Origin: Candidatus Synechococcus spongiarum LMB bulk15M
Lineage (GTDB): Bacteria; Cyanobacteriota; Cyanobacteriia; PCC-6307; Cyanobiaceae
Length of the DNA stretch: 39,733 bases
Direction: 5' to 3'
Assembly (NCBI GenBank): GCA_002018045.1
Contig: MWLD01000057.1
Coordinates: 1-39,733 of the forward strand
Below, one piece after another: positions 1 through 8,038 of the stretch. The notes under the pieces were generated by a model. It saw nothing but the letters and a program-made list of their open reading frames with translations, was not told the origin of the DNA and made no database searches. Each line of letters opens with the position of its first letter. Position 1 is the first letter of the stretch. Position numbers and translations under genes: made by a program.

Positions 1-164
1 AAGGAGACTGAAAGAAGAAAGACGTTTCATGGTGAGGAAATTGGGTGAACTCCTACTATGGCGGAGGAAGAGACCATGTGCCACTATCTACCACCTCGGT
101 GCATCCATCCTGCCGACGCAACCGCAAGCTGCCTGTTGGCGTGAGACCCACCACCCGAACGGGA

Positions 165-218
165 GCGCCCGTGGGACCCGTCAGAGGGTCCCGGGGGCGC
201 CAGAGCCGGGCACGGCTC
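165..218 (+). promoter_or_regulatory. Two consecutive GC-rich hairpins upstream of gmk
   Basis: Seen directly: bases 165-170 and 173-179 can pair with 195-200 and 186-192, giving a 7-bp perfect stem with a 6-nt loop extended by six more pairs across a 2x2 internal loop. It is followed at once by a second hairpin (203-208 with 213-218, 4-nt loop). The pair ends 18 nt before the ATG at 237. No U-tract follows, so it does not look like a standard terminator. It could be a structured 5' leader of gmk or the 3' end of a small RNA reaching back toward position 100. No known RNA family was recognised. Confidence 0.4.
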
Positions 219-236
219 CCCATCGTGGTCCAGCCT

Positions 237-995
237 ATGGCAGACTACACAGAATGTGGTGAAATCCTGCTGTTGCACGGGAATGCCAACGCCAGATTCG
301 AGCCTCAATCCGCGGCGGCTGACGCTGCCGTGAAGTCTGCCGAACCCTCCAGCCGCCTGCTGGTCCTGACCGGACCCAGTGGGGTGGGCAAGGGCACCGT
401 CTTGCAGGCCCTCCTGGCCCGCTACCCCCAGGTGTGGCTGTCCGTATCCGCCACCACCCGACCACCACGGCCCGGCGAATGTCACGGGGGAAACTATTTC
501 TTCATGGATCGCCGTAGCTTCATGGATCAGGTGGCCCGTGGCGAATTCCTGGAATGGGCAGAATTTGCCGGCCACGCCTACGGCACCCCCGCCGGACCCA
601 TTCAAGCTCGGCTCCGTGCTGGCCGGACGGTGATACTGGAAATCGAAGTGGAGGGGGCCCGCCAGGTGCGTCGTCGCCTCCCCACCGCTGTGCAGGTGTT
701 TTTGCGTCCCCCTTCCATGGCCACCCTGGAGGAGCGCATTCGTACCCGGGGTAGTGACTCCGAGGATTCCATTGCCAGAAGAATTGCCCGAGCCAGGGAG
801 GAACTGACTCGGGCAGAGGAGTTTAACCACGTGATCCTGAACGGGAACCTGAATCAGGCCATTGCTGACGTGGACGCCGTTCTTCAAACCATGCTGCAGA
901 CCGCCTCAAGTCGAGACGGCGCCCCCCGTCAAGCCCATGGTTCAGGCGTCGAGCTCACAGGGGATGGAAGAGCAGGTCGGGGAAGAAGCGGTTGA
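237..995 (+). CDS. gmk: Guanylate kinase
   Basis: Phosphorylates GMP to GDP with ATP in the cytosol, feeding GTP and dGTP synthesis. The P-loop reads [11 protein letters not shown], followed by the GMP-binding segment ([13 protein letters not shown], then YFF and EFLEWAEF) and the lid region ([17 protein letters not shown]). The reading frame is open back to 45. The ATG at 237 gives 252 residues with about 40 residues before the P-loop motif. A GTG at 330 would give a length closer to typical family members, so the start is uncertain. The C-terminus runs about 30 residues past the usual end and overlaps the convergent psaJ by 41 bp; this tail is probably not conserved. The position beside psaJ-psaF agrees with the order I recall for marine Synechococcus. 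Confidence 0.93.
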   Translation: MADYTECGEILLLHGNANARFEPQSAAADAAVKSAEPSSRLLVLTGPSGVGKGTVLQALLARYPQVWLSVSATTRPPRPGECHGGNYFFMDRRSFMDQVARGEFLEWAEFAGHAYGTPAGPIQARLRAGRTVILEIEVEGARQVRRRLPTAVQVFLRPPSMATLEERIRTRGSDSEDSIARRIARAREELTRAEEFNHVILNGNLNQAIADVDAVLQTMLQTASSRDGAPRQAHGSGVELTGDGRAGRGRSG

Positions 996-1071
996 ACTCG
1001 ATAGCAATGCCCGCATGGAAGGTGAGCCAAAGAGCAGCCAGGACAGGGGCAGTGGTGAGAAATTTTGTCAT
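955..1071 (-). CDS. psaJ: Photosystem I reaction centre subunit IX (PsaJ)
   Basis: A 38-residue single-span membrane subunit of photosystem I that sits beside PsaF in the thylakoid. The protein begins [18 protein letters not shown], continues with the hydrophobic helix and the characteristic [15 protein letters not shown] ending, all typical of PsaJ. It starts 5 bp downstream of the psaF stop, so the two are surely co-transcribed. I see no clear Shine-Dalgarno sequence, which suggests translational coupling to psaF. Its 3' end lies inside the 3' end of gmk on the other strand. Confidence 0.95.
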   Translation of the reverse strand: MTKFLTTAPVLAALWLTFHAGIAIEFNRFFPDLLFHPL

Positions 1072-1076
1072 GGGGA

Positions 1077-1553
1077 TCAACGGGGAGAAACGGTGATTCG
1101 GGAGTCGTCTGCAAACATGGCGCCGCTGCGCATCTCACCAACGGCATCCACCGGCCACTTGGCGGCGCCCAGGGCGCAGGAGAGGGCCAGGCCGGGATCA
1201 ATCTGAATTTCCTTCATTTGAGACCCCTTGCCGCGGATGGCCATCATGTAGCTGCGGCCAGCCCAGCCGATCCAGCCGGCCATATAAAGGAAGAGCAAAC
1301 CGGGAATCAGAAAATCGCCAGCGTGGCTGAAGCGGCCATCAACGATGAGACGTGGTAGACCGTCTTCTCCACAGGAGGCTTGGCTGTACATGGTGAAACG
1401 GGCCTTTGCCTGCTCCGTGGCGGCAGCGGCAGCCCGTTCCTGAAAGCGGGGTGAGTCGGCGCAAAATGTGAGTCCTGCCACATCGGCATGGGCAGCAGGC
1501 GCAAATCCGAACAGCAGAACTGCGGAAAGAAGCGCTGCAAAGAGACGTTTCAT
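1077..1553 (-). CDS. psaF: Photosystem I reaction centre subunit III (PsaF)
   Basis: PsaF is a thylakoid subunit of photosystem I with a lumenal N-terminal domain, near the electron donor docking site. The chosen ATG gives 158 residues beginning [17 protein letters not shown], a signal peptide ending at AHA, then the lumenal domain ([11 protein letters not shown], with a second Cys in [11 protein letters not shown]). A membrane helix ([19 protein letters not shown]) follows, then the stromal tail with the family signature EIQIDPGLA. An in-frame ATG six codons upstream (1571) would put charged and proline residues ahead of the signal peptide and is less likely. First gene of the psaF-psaJ operon, divergent from tsaD. 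Confidence 0.96.
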   Translation of the reverse strand: MKRLFAALLSAVLLFGFAPAAHADVAGLTFCADSPRFQERAAAAATEQAKARFTMYSQASCGEDGLPRLIVDGRFSHAGDFLIPGLLFLYMAGWIGWAGRSYMMAIRGKGSQMKEIQIDPGLALSCALGAAKWPVDAVGEMRSGAMFADDSRITVSPR

Positions 1554-1666
1554 GGGATCCGGGGAAGGCAAACGGCGGGAGGACAGCTATCACTTGCCGG
1601 AATTGGCAGAATGACGACGTGCCAGCCACACGCTGGTTTCAATCTTAAAGGAAGTGGAAAAGACCG

Positions 1667-2725
1667 TTGACCGTCGTTCTGGCCCTCGAAACAAGTTGTG
1701 ATGAGACGGCAGTAGCCTTGGTGGACGGTCGGCGTGTGCTGGCCAGCGTGGTGGCCAGCCAGGTGGCCAGCCATGCCCCCTACGGTGGGGTTGTGCCGGA
1801 GTTGGCCGCGCGGCGGCATGTGGAACTCCTGCCCCACCTGGTGGATCAGGCCTTTGCGGAGGCCGGCATCGGTTGGGCCGAGGTGAATGCCGTCGCTGCT
1901 ACCGCCACTCCCGGTCTGGTGGGGGCGTTACTGGTGGGTCTCACCACCGGTAAGACCATGGCCCTGCTCCATGGCAAGACCTTCCTGGCGGTTCATCACC
2001 TGGAAGGTCACCTCTGCTCCGCACAGTTGACGGGCGGCCCACCTCCGGAAACACCGTTTCTGGTGTTGCTGGTCTCCGGTGGTCATACCCAGTTGGTGCG
2101 GGTGGACGGCCCCGGAGTCTACAGGATCTGTGGCGCCACCGTGGACGATGCAGCGGGGGAAGCCTTCGACAAGGTGGCGCGCCTTCTGGGGTTGGGCTAT
2201 CCGGGTGGACCCGCCATCGAGGCCGTGGCCGGCAGTGGTCAACCCCGGCGCTTTGCGTTCCCCCAGGGGCGGGTCCGGCGAAGGGGGGGTGGGTACGAAC
2301 CCTATGCCTTCAGCTTCAGCGGCTTGAAGACAGCGGTGCTGCGCTGCATCGAAGCGCTGCAACGCCAGGGAGAACCCTTGCCCGTGGCTGATCTGGCCGC
2401 CAGCTTCGAGGATACCGTGGCCACGGTGCTCAGCCGCCGCAGTGTGGGTTGCGCACTGGATCAGGGATTATCCCGGTTGGTGGTGGTGGGCGGTGTGGCT
2501 GCCAACCGACGCTTGCGCCAAACCCTGGAGCAACGCTGTCGGGAGGAGAAGATCGACCTTGTGATGGCGCCGCTGGCATTTTGTGGAGACAACGCCGCCA
2601 TGATTGGCGTGGCCGCCAGCCAGCGGCTGGCCTCAGGCTGCCAAAGCCCCTGGACAATTGGCGTCAGCCCGCGACTACCGCTGCACGAGGCCGGTTCTCT
2701 CTATCACCCACAACCTCCCTTTTGA
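1667..2725 (+). CDS. tsaD: tRNA N6-threonylcarbamoyladenosine transferase TsaD
   Basis: Transfers the threonylcarbamoyl group from its adenylate to A37 of tRNAs reading ANN codons. The protein (352 aa) starts at a TTG preceded by AAAGGAAG at 1647-1654, giving MTVVLALETSCDETA, the usual TsaD N-terminus. Metal-binding histidines are visible in VHHLEGHL, followed by the nucleotide-binding VSGGHTQL and GGVAANRRLR and the C-terminal FCGDNAAMIG. Length is normal and no domain is missing. Divergent from psaF with a 113-bp shared upstream region, and followed closely by the hli gene. Confidence 0.96.
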   Translation: MTVVLALETSCDETAVALVDGRRVLASVVASQVASHAPYGGVVPELAARRHVELLPHLVDQAFAEAGIGWAEVNAVAATATPGLVGALLVGLTTGKTMALLHGKTFLAVHHLEGHLCSAQLTGGPPPETPFLVLLVSGGHTQLVRVDGPGVYRICGATVDDAAGEAFDKVARLLGLGYPGGPAIEAVAGSGQPRRFAFPQGRVRRRGGGYEPYAFSFSGLKTAVLRCIEALQRQGEPLPVADLAASFEDTVATVLSRRSVGCALDQGLSRLVVVGGVAANRRLRQTLEQRCREEKIDLVMAPLAFCGDNAAMIGVAASQRLASGCQSPWTIGVSPRLPLHEAGSLYHPQPPF

Positions 2726-2764
2726 AAGTTCTAAAATTTTCATTAATTGTTCGTCCTGCCCACC

Positions 2765-2947
2765 ATGAATCGGTCGGATGCTCCGACGGTTGATCTCGGC
2801 ACTCCTGTTGCCGAACCCGTCAGCCGTGAAGAACTCAACAGTTGGAAGCGTGGCTTTACCCCGCAAGCAGAAATCTGGAACGGTCGTTTGGCCATGATCG
2901 GTCTCTCCGTGGCCATCCTGGTGATCGTGGTGCTGCGCCTGGGGTGA
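2765..2947 (+). CDS. hli: High-light-inducible chlorophyll a/b-binding-like protein (Hlip)
   Basis: A 60-residue single-helix thylakoid protein of the light-harvesting-like family that binds chlorophyll and carotenoid and protects photosystems or chlorophyll intermediates under stress. The helix carries the chlorophyll-binding signature EIWNGRLAMIG followed by a hydrophobic stretch ending VVLRLG. The N-terminal 30 residues are polar and acidic, as in cyanobacterial Hlips. The ATG at 2765 was preferred over an upstream TTG. Its stop codon overlaps the GTG of the next gene by four bases (GTGA), a translational-coupling arrangement. Confidence 0.93.
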   Translation: MNRSDAPTVDLGTPVAEPVSREELNSWKRGFTPQAEIWNGRLAMIGLSVAILVIVVLRLG

Positions 2948-4071
2948 AGTATCGGGTCAACATTGTCCTTGGAACCCGTCCGGAAGCCATCAAGCTGGCG
3001 CCGGTGATCCTGGCGTTTCAGGCGGCCAACGACTGTTGCACCCGTGTGATCCAGACCGGACAGCATCGGCATCTGGTGAAGCCCGTGATGGACCTGTTCG
3101 GTCTGACGCCGGATCAGGATCTGGCGCTCATGACGCCACGGCAAAGCCTGGCCCATATCACCTGCACGGCCCTGACGGGCCTTCAAGAGGATTTTCGCCG
3201 TCACCCCCCTCACCTGGTGCTGGTTCAGGGGGACACCACCACCGCATTTGCCGCTGCCCTGGCGGCGTTCTATCAGCACGTTCCCCTGGCCCACGTGGAG
3301 GCGGGTCTGCGCACGGACGATCTATGGAATCCCTACCCGGAGGAAGCCAATCGCCGCCTGATTGGCCAGTTGGCCCAGCTCCACTTCGCTCCCACACCCC
3401 GCGCAGCCCGTAATCTCAAGGCTGCTGGCGCACTGGGAACCGTTGCGCTCACGGGCAACACGGTGATCGATGCCCTCTTGACCGTGGCCCGGCAGCAGCC
3501 CACCTGCCCTGTTCCCGGCCTGGTGTGGGATGCCGGGCAGGTGATCCTGGTGACCGTTCACCGGCGGGAAAACTGGGGAGAACCCCTGCAGGAGATTGGC
3601 CGCGGCCTGCGCCACGTGCTGGACAACCACCCCAAGGCCAGCCTGCTCCTCCCCTTGCATCCCAATCCCACCGTGCGTGAGCCTCTGCGGCAGATGCTGG
3701 CGGATCATCCACGGGCCTTTCTGGTGGAGCCTCTGGACTACAAGGCCCTGGTGGGCGCCGTTGCCGGCTGCACCATGGTGCTCACGGATTCCGGGGGTCT
3801 TCAGGAGGAGGCCCCGACCCTGGGGAAACCCGTGCTGGTGTTGCGGAACACGACGGAACGGCCCGAGGCCGTAGATGCCGGCACAGCCCGCTTGATTGGC
3901 ACCTCGGCCAGCGCCGTCCTTGGTGAAGTCTCACGGTTGCTCACGGACGCAACCGCCTACGACGCCATGGCCCGCGCTGTCAATCCCTTTGGCGACGGTC
4001 AGGCCAGCGGGCGCATCGTGGCTGCCTGTCGAGAGTTTCTCCACCGGCACGGCACGGTGTCACAGCCCTAG
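2944..4071 (+). CDS. wecB: UDP-N-acetylglucosamine 2-epimerase (non-hydrolysing)
   Basis: Interconverts UDP-GlcNAc and UDP-ManNAc, a precursor of surface polysaccharides. The GTG at 2944 gives 375 residues beginning VKYRVNIVLGTRPEAIKLAP, the conserved family start. Further motifs are QGDTTTAFA, HVEAGLRT, PEEANRRLIG, VTVHRRENWG, and the UDP-binding TDSGGLQEEAP with RNTTERPEA. The frame is open further upstream, but that stretch is antisense-like read-through of the hli gene. Overlap with hli by 4 bp indicates coupling. It lies convergent with ycf54, with only one base between the stops. Confidence 0.94.
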   Translation: MKYRVNIVLGTRPEAIKLAPVILAFQAANDCCTRVIQTGQHRHLVKPVMDLFGLTPDQDLALMTPRQSLAHITCTALTGLQEDFRRHPPHLVLVQGDTTTAFAAALAAFYQHVPLAHVEAGLRTDDLWNPYPEEANRRLIGQLAQLHFAPTPRAARNLKAAGALGTVALTGNTVIDALLTVARQQPTCPVPGLVWDAGQVILVTVHRRENWGEPLQEIGRGLRHVLDNHPKASLLLPLHPNPTVREPLRQMLADHPRAFLVEPLDYKALVGAVAGCTMVLTDSGGLQEEAPTLGKPVLVLRNTTERPEAVDAGTARLIGTSASAVLGEVSRLLTDATAYDAMARAVNPFGDGQASGRIVAACREFLHRHGTVSQP

Positions 4072-4072
4072 A

Positions 4073-4429
4073 TCACGTGGGGAGCGGCAGGTCGTTGTCG
4101 TTCTTCGTCGCAAGGCTGGCCAGGGGATCGGGAACGGCTGGTGTGGGTGCGTCAAACTGCCCTCTGGCTACCCACTCCAGGCGCAGCTTCATGAAGTCGA
4201 TGAACCTGGCGTCCGTGGAGACCACGGCTGCTGCGGGACGAGGAACGGCGACGCCACCAGCCTTCACAGGCTCTGCATCCAGAAAGGCCGGCTGGCGAAC
4301 CAACCAGAAATCAACCGTCCTGCCGTGGTCCCTGTAATGATCTCGCCGCTCCCGCAACACTTCGGCAAGGGGTTCTTCCTCGCAGAGGAAGCGTTCGCTG
4401 GCGGCAACGTAATGGTAGGTGGGCATCAA
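4073..4429 (-). CDS. ycf54: Ycf54 family protein, Mg-protoporphyrin IX monomethyl ester cyclase partner
   Basis: A 118-residue protein of the Ycf54 (DUF2488) family. In cyanobacteria and plastids it is needed for accumulation and activity of the aerobic cyclase that forms ring E of chlorophyll. The N-terminus ([27 protein letters not shown]) and the core [14 protein letters not shown] match the family closely. The tail from about residue 95 is low in similarity and proline-rich. The ATG at 4429 overlaps the pdxJ stop (ATGA), so it is the last gene of the queD-like/pdxJ/ycf54 minus-strand operon. Confidence 0.9.
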   Translation of the reverse strand: MMPTYHYVAASERFLCEEEPLAEVLRERRDHYRDHGRTVDFWLVRQPAFLDAEPVKAGGVAVPRPAAAVVSTDARFIDFMKLRLEWVARGQFDAPTPAVPDPLASLATKNDNDLPLPT

Positions 4430-5163
4430 TCCTCGTTGGCCGGAAGGTTGTGACGTGGATGCCGGATCAACGCTTTCATCTCGCGGACAGCAGTGGTCAG
4501 GCCCACGGCCAGGGCTCTCGCCACAATGGTATGACCAATGTTGAGCTCTTCCATGGCAGGAATGGCAGCTACGGGTTCCACGTTCCGGTAGGTGAGGCCG
4601 TGACCTGCGTTCACCCGTAACCCCAAGGCGCAGGCCAGACGGGTCCCCGCCTGAAGGCGAGCCAGTTCAGCCGCGGGGTTGGTGGTGTTGGCATAGGCGC
4701 CGGTGTGCAGCTCCACCCACCGGGCTCCGGACGTTCGGCAGGCTTGCAACTGGTCGGCCTCGGCATCCACAAACAGGCTCACGGGAATGCCTTCCCCCTG
4801 GAGGCGCTCCACAACCTGGCGCAGCACCGGCAGTTGCCGCACCACATCCAGGCCCCCTTCGGTGGTCACCTCTTCCCGCCGCTCGGGCACCAGGGTCACC
4901 TGATGGGGGCGCACCCGCAGGGCCGTGGTCACCATCTCTTCCGTGGCGGCCATCTCCAGGTTGAGACGACTGCGCAGGGTGTGGCGAAGCAACTCCACAT
5001 CCCGGTCTTGAATGTGGCGCCGGTCTTCCCGCAGATGAACGGTGATACTGTCGGCGCCCCCCAACTCCGCCAGCACTGCCAGTTGAACGGGGTCGGGTTC
5101 CACGGTGCGGCGGGCTTGCCGCACCGTGGCGACGTGATCCAGATTGATGCCCAGGCTCGCCAT
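4426..5163 (-). CDS. pdxJ: Pyridoxine 5'-phosphate synthase
   Basis: Condenses 1-deoxyxylulose 5-phosphate with 3-amino-2-oxopropyl phosphate to pyridoxine 5'-phosphate in the DXP-dependent vitamin B6 pathway. At 245 residues it has normal length. Signatures are the N-terminal [15 protein letters not shown], the [16 protein letters not shown] segment, [26 protein letters not shown], and the C-terminal NAGHGL and ELNIGHTIV. Starts 27 bp after the queD-like stop and overlaps ycf54 by four bases. Confidence 0.96.
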   Translation of the reverse strand: MASLGINLDHVATVRQARRTVEPDPVQLAVLAELGGADSITVHLREDRRHIQDRDVELLRHTLRSRLNLEMAATEEMVTTALRVRPHQVTLVPERREEVTTEGGLDVVRQLPVLRQVVERLQGEGIPVSLFVDAEADQLQACRTSGARWVELHTGAYANTTNPAAELARLQAGTRLACALGLRVNAGHGLTYRNVEPVAAIPAMEELNIGHTIVARALAVGLTTAVREMKALIRHPRHNLPANED

Positions 5164-5190
5164 GACCTCTCTGTTGATGGTCCCATTGGT

Positions 5191-5655
5191 TCATACACCG
5201 TCATACCAGTCAGGGCACTGTTCATAGCAAGCCCTGTTGCTGTCGTTTTCCCGAGCTTCCACTTTCCAGCAGCAGCAGCGCCCCTGATTCCGCCGCCGGA
5301 GCAGGGCGTTGGCCCATCCCCATACCAGCTTGGCCGTGGCCTCCATGCCCACGTTCTCCAGTACCCGCAGATCCAGCGCACCCAGGTGGTGCAGCCGTTG
5401 CCACTCTGCCAGAAGGGGGTCGTCGTGATTCACCAGGAAGGTGTGGTCAAACTGCTCCGCCAACTGCCGCCGCAGGGGATCCAGGCTGGAGAAATCCACC
5501 ACGAAGCCGTGCTCGTCCAGATGGGTGGCGGCAAACCAGAAGGTGAAGGAGCGGCTATAGCCATGGACAAAGCGACAATGGCCCTTGTGGCGCCACTGGC
5601 GATGGCAGCAGGGGAAATCCGTGAACGCTTTGCTACAGGTGTAGGGACTCCGCAT
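5191..5655 (-). CDS. 6-pyruvoyl-tetrahydropterin synthase / QueD-family protein
   Basis: A 154-residue member of the T-fold PTPS/QueD family (COG0720), which acts on dihydroneopterin triphosphate to give 6-carboxytetrahydropterin (queuosine pathway) or related pterins. Visible landmarks are [47 protein letters not shown] and [10 protein letters not shown]. The family metal site normally reads C-x3-HGH; here it is C-x3-HGY, so one histidine is replaced. I recall this HGY variant from other marine cyanobacteria, so it may be a subfamily trait. The start [11 protein letters not shown] was chosen over an ATG 17 codons upstream that gives an unlikely Pro-rich leader. First gene of the operon with pdxJ and ycf54. 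Confidence 0.82.
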   Translation of the reverse strand: MRSPYTCSKAFTDFPCCHRQWRHKGHCRFVHGYSRSFTFWFAATHLDEHGFVVDFSSLDPLRRQLAEQFDHTFLVNHDDPLLAEWQRLHHLGALDLRVLENVGMEATAKLVWGWANALLRRRNQGRCCCWKVEARENDSNRACYEQCPDWYDGV

Positions 5656-5727
5656 GGCCGGGCAGGGGTTGGGGTCATGGCTGGGGCGGCCCCCTGTGGG
5701 GGACAATCACCAAAGGTGCAACGGCCC

Positions 5728-6459
5728 ATGACCCATCCTGCTGCCCCGGAGTCCGACCATGGCGCCCTGTCGGCGCCTTCTGTCCCATGGAACCGGCACT
5801 TGCAACGCCCTCCCCTGGAAACGTTGCGCTTTGACGATGCAGGCCTGATGCCCGCCGTTGCCCAGGACTGGCTGGATGGCGCCGTGCTGATGGTGGCCTG
5901 GATGAACCGGGCCAGCCTGGAGCAAACCGTGGCCACCGGTGAGGCCCATTACTGGAGCCGCTCCCGGCAGGAACTCTGGCGCAAAGGAGCCACGTCCGGC
6001 CATCGGCAACGGGTACGCCAGTTGCGCTACGATTGTGATCGGGACGTGCTGTTACTCACGGTGGAGCAGGTGGGGGACGTGGCCTGCCACACCGGCGCCC
6101 GCAGTTGCTTTTACGGCTGTGGAGCCGAACCGTCCCCCGGCGGCCCCCACGCCCCGTCGCCCCCGGCGGATATGGCATCCGAGTTGTATCAACTGATTCT
6201 GCAACGCCGTCGGCAGCCGGAAGACGGAAGCTACACCAATGCCCTCTTCCGTGGTGGGGACAACCGCATTCTCAAGAAAATCGGTGAGGAATCGGCAGAA
6301 TTCGTGATGGCCTGTAAGGACGACGACGCCACCGCCATCAGCGCCGAAGCCGCGGACATGCTCTATCACGTCATGGTGGCCCTGGCCCACCATGGCGTAT
6401 CCTGGCGCCAGGTGTTGCTGGAGTTGGCCAGGCGCCGTTATCAGCCCCGGTCCGGCTAG
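5728..6459 (+). CDS. hisIE: Bifunctional phosphoribosyl-AMP cyclohydrolase / phosphoribosyl-ATP pyrophosphatase
   Basis: Catalyses steps two and three of histidine biosynthesis. The HisI half (roughly residues 30-130) shows [11 protein letters not shown], the [18 protein letters not shown] signature, the acidic CDRD metal site and [10 protein letters not shown]. The HisE half (from about 150) is an all-alpha MazG-like domain with [19 protein letters not shown] and [10 protein letters not shown]. The ATG at 5728 gives 243 residues and a slightly long N-terminus. The frame is open for about 1 kb upstream on the antisense of pdxJ, but that is a shadow. Confidence 0.95.
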   Translation: MTHPAAPESDHGALSAPSVPWNRHLQRPPLETLRFDDAGLMPAVAQDWLDGAVLMVAWMNRASLEQTVATGEAHYWSRSRQELWRKGATSGHRQRVRQLRYDCDRDVLLLTVEQVGDVACHTGARSCFYGCGAEPSPGGPHAPSPPADMASELYQLILQRRRQPEDGSYTNALFRGGDNRILKKIGEESAEFVMACKDDDATAISAEAADMLYHVMVALAHHGVSWRQVLLELARRRYQPRSG

Positions 6460-6507
6460 GCCAGCCCGCTTCCATATGCCCCACCCTGTCTCCAGGAGAG
6501 TGCTGCC

Positions 6508-6879
6508 TTGACCACCCCCGCCACATCCACACCAGCCCAGCCGGCTCATTGCGGCTCACGTCCCAAGAGGATTGCCTTCGGCATTGCCCCGCTGGGGGTG
6601 ATTTCCATTGGCATTGTGCCCATGGGGGTGGTGGCCATTGGGGTGGTGCCCATGGGGGTGGTGAGTCTTGGCGCTGTGGCCATGGGGGTGATCACCGGCT
6701 CGGTGGTGGGCATGGGGGTGATCACGGCTGGCGTCAGCACCATGGGGGTCTGGTTTGTGGGTAGTGATGCGGGAAGCATGGGCTTGGTGCGCCTTGGCCC
6801 TGGCGCCAGGGATCCGCACCACGGCAGCACACCCCACCCATCCCGTCGTGGCGATTATCACGGCCATGGGGGCCACTAA
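6508..6879 (+). CDS. Glycine-periodic five-residue repeat protein with His-rich tail
   Basis: Unrecognised function. The TTG start at 6508 has AGGAGAG seven bases upstream and gives 123 residues. From residue 25 to 85 a glycine falls on every fifth position (25, 30, 35, 40, 45, 50, 55, 60, 70, 75, 80, 85; only 65 breaks the rule), with the unit G-[VIA]-x-x-[MIL]. This resembles the spacing of pentapeptide repeats but with a different consensus, and could form a beta-helix or a membrane-associated sheet. The tail is rich in His and Gly (HHGSTPH, DYHGHGGH), suggesting metal binding. Alternatives are a membrane-inserted stress protein or a structural protein. The gene stands alone between hisIE and tRNA-Val. 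Confidence 0.7.
   Translation: MTTPATSTPAQPAHCGSRPKRIAFGIAPLGVISIGIVPMGVVAIGVVPMGVVSLGAVAMGVITGSVVGMGVITAGVSTMGVWFVGSDAGSMGLVRLGPGARDPHHGSTPHPSRRGDYHGHGGH
6580..6762 (+). repeat. Tandem 15/30-nt coding repeat
   Basis: Within the preceding gene the segment CCATGGGGGT recurs at about 30-nt spacing, reflecting pairs of the five-residue unit. Near identity of the 30-nt units around 6600-6720 suggests expansion by slippage or unequal exchange. Confidence 0.7.
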
Positions 6880-6953
6880 AGCCTCGAAGCCCGGGTTTTC
6901 AGTCCACCCTGAGGGCTGGTTGTTGTAACGTGGAAGTATTCACCCTCATTCCC

Positions 6954-7025
6954 GGTCGATTAGCTCAGCGGTAGAGCGCATCCTTCACACGGATGATGTC
7001 ACTGGTTCAAATCCAGTATCGACCA
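6954..7025 (+). tRNA. tRNA-Val (anticodon CAC)
   Basis: Complete cloverleaf of 72 nt including the discriminator A. The acceptor stem GGTCGAT pairs with ATCGACC, the D arm is GCTC-AGCGGTA-GAGC, the anticodon arm is CATCC-TTCACAC-GGATG, and the T arm is ACTGG-TTCAAAT-CCAGT. The seven-base anticodon loop gives CAC, reading GUG valine codons. CCA is not encoded. A short GC hairpin follows at about 7043-7056. Confidence 0.97.
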
Positions 7026-7152
7026 TGTAACGAGAAACGGATTCCCCTGGCTGGGGGGACAGGGTGATTGGCCCCAGGCAACATGACGCCGCGGACAATT
7101 CGTCCACGGGACATGGGATTTGTGTAGAAGACGAGTTCGGCCATGGCGCGTC

Positions 7153-7899
7153 TCACAGGGAAATGGGTGCGTTGTCCCCCCGCAAAACGCAGTGGGAGAT
7201 GGACCAGTCGTAATGGCTCCAGACTTGTGGGGGAAGCTTGTAATCGGCGCCAGGGAAATCCCCCAACACCTGTCCGGTGGGCATGGCGGAGCAGTAGGGG
7301 CGGCTGCCGGGCTTGGCCAGGTACTGCTGATGGTAAGCCTCCGCCGGAAAAAACGGCTGCCCGGAGATGATGTCCGTGGTGATCTCCCCACGACCTGCAG
7401 CACTGAGGAGTTGCTGATAGGCCGTGCGGCTGGCCTCGGCCATGGGCACCTGCTCCTCCGAGGTGGTGTAGATGCCGGAGCGGTACTGGGTGCCGCGGTC
7501 ATTGCCCTGGCCCATGCCCTGGGTGGGGTCGTGGCACTCCCAAAACAACTTCAGCACGTCGGCAAAGCCAATCACGGTGGGGTCCCACACCACCCGCACC
7601 ACTTCCGCGTGGCCGGTGGCGCCGCTGCACACCTCTTCATACGTCGGGTTGGGGGTGATGCCCCCCTGGTAGCCCACGCTGGTGAGATGGACCCCGGGCA
7701 GCCGCCAAAAGGCCTTTTCACTGCCCCAGAAACAACCGCAGCCAAAGCTGCAGTCTGCAAAACCGGAGGGGACAGACTCCAACAGGGGGGTACCCAGCAC
7801 ATGGTGGCGTCTGGCCGTGGGAATGGGTGTGTTGCGACCGGGAAGCGCAGCGCCGGCTGAAACCGGAGCCGTCTTGTTGCCGCCAAAGCGCCCGAACAT
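7153..7899 (-). CDS. msrA: Peptide methionine sulfoxide reductase A
   Basis: Reduces the S-epimer of methionine sulfoxide in oxidised proteins, using thioredoxin. The catalytic motif appears as GCGCFWGSEKAF; further conserved segments are GVHLTSVGYQGG, NPTYEEVCSG, TGHAEVV and NDRGTQYRSGIY. At 248 residues it is slightly longer than the minimal enzyme because of a 45-residue N-terminal lead-in (MFGRFGGNKTAPVSA), common in cyanobacterial MsrA. It is transcribed toward the tRNA and stands alone. Confidence 0.95.
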   Translation of the reverse strand: MFGRFGGNKTAPVSAGAALPGRNTPIPTARRHHVLGTPLLESVPSGFADCSFGCGCFWGSEKAFWRLPGVHLTSVGYQGGITPNPTYEEVCSGATGHAEVVRVVWDPTVIGFADVLKLFWECHDPTQGMGQGNDRGTQYRSGIYTTSEEQVPMAEASRTAYQQLLSAAGRGEITTDIISGQPFFPAEAYHQQYLAKPGSRPYCSAMPTGQVLGDFPGADYKLPPQVWSHYDWSISHCVLRGDNAPISL

Positions 7900-8038
7900 G
7901 GTGAAGGATCAAGAGAGGGGAGCTTCGTGGATCTCCCTTGATGAAATTTTAAGGAGTCCTTCGCAGATCCGGACTGTCCCAATGTCGAAGTCATAATGAG
8001 TATGGGTTAGAATCGTTGGATCCATCGCTCTGCTCGCC

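Noticed and set aside
1-236. Permuted tmRNA, RNase P RNA or 6S RNA upstream of gmk
   Set aside because: No T-arm, tag reading frame or conserved RNase P core sequence could be found; only the hairpins are supported.
84-887. Long minus-strand frame opposite gmk
   Set aside because: Exact shadow of gmk in a GC-rich genome; Gly/His-rich translation without any recognisable motif.
4705-5727. N-terminal extension of about 340 codons on hisIE
   Set aside because: Antisense to pdxJ and the queD-like gene; the HisI domain begins only after the ATG at 5728.
7043-7056. Hairpin after tRNA-Val(CAC) as a terminator
   Set aside because: Stem of four to five pairs and no T-run follows.
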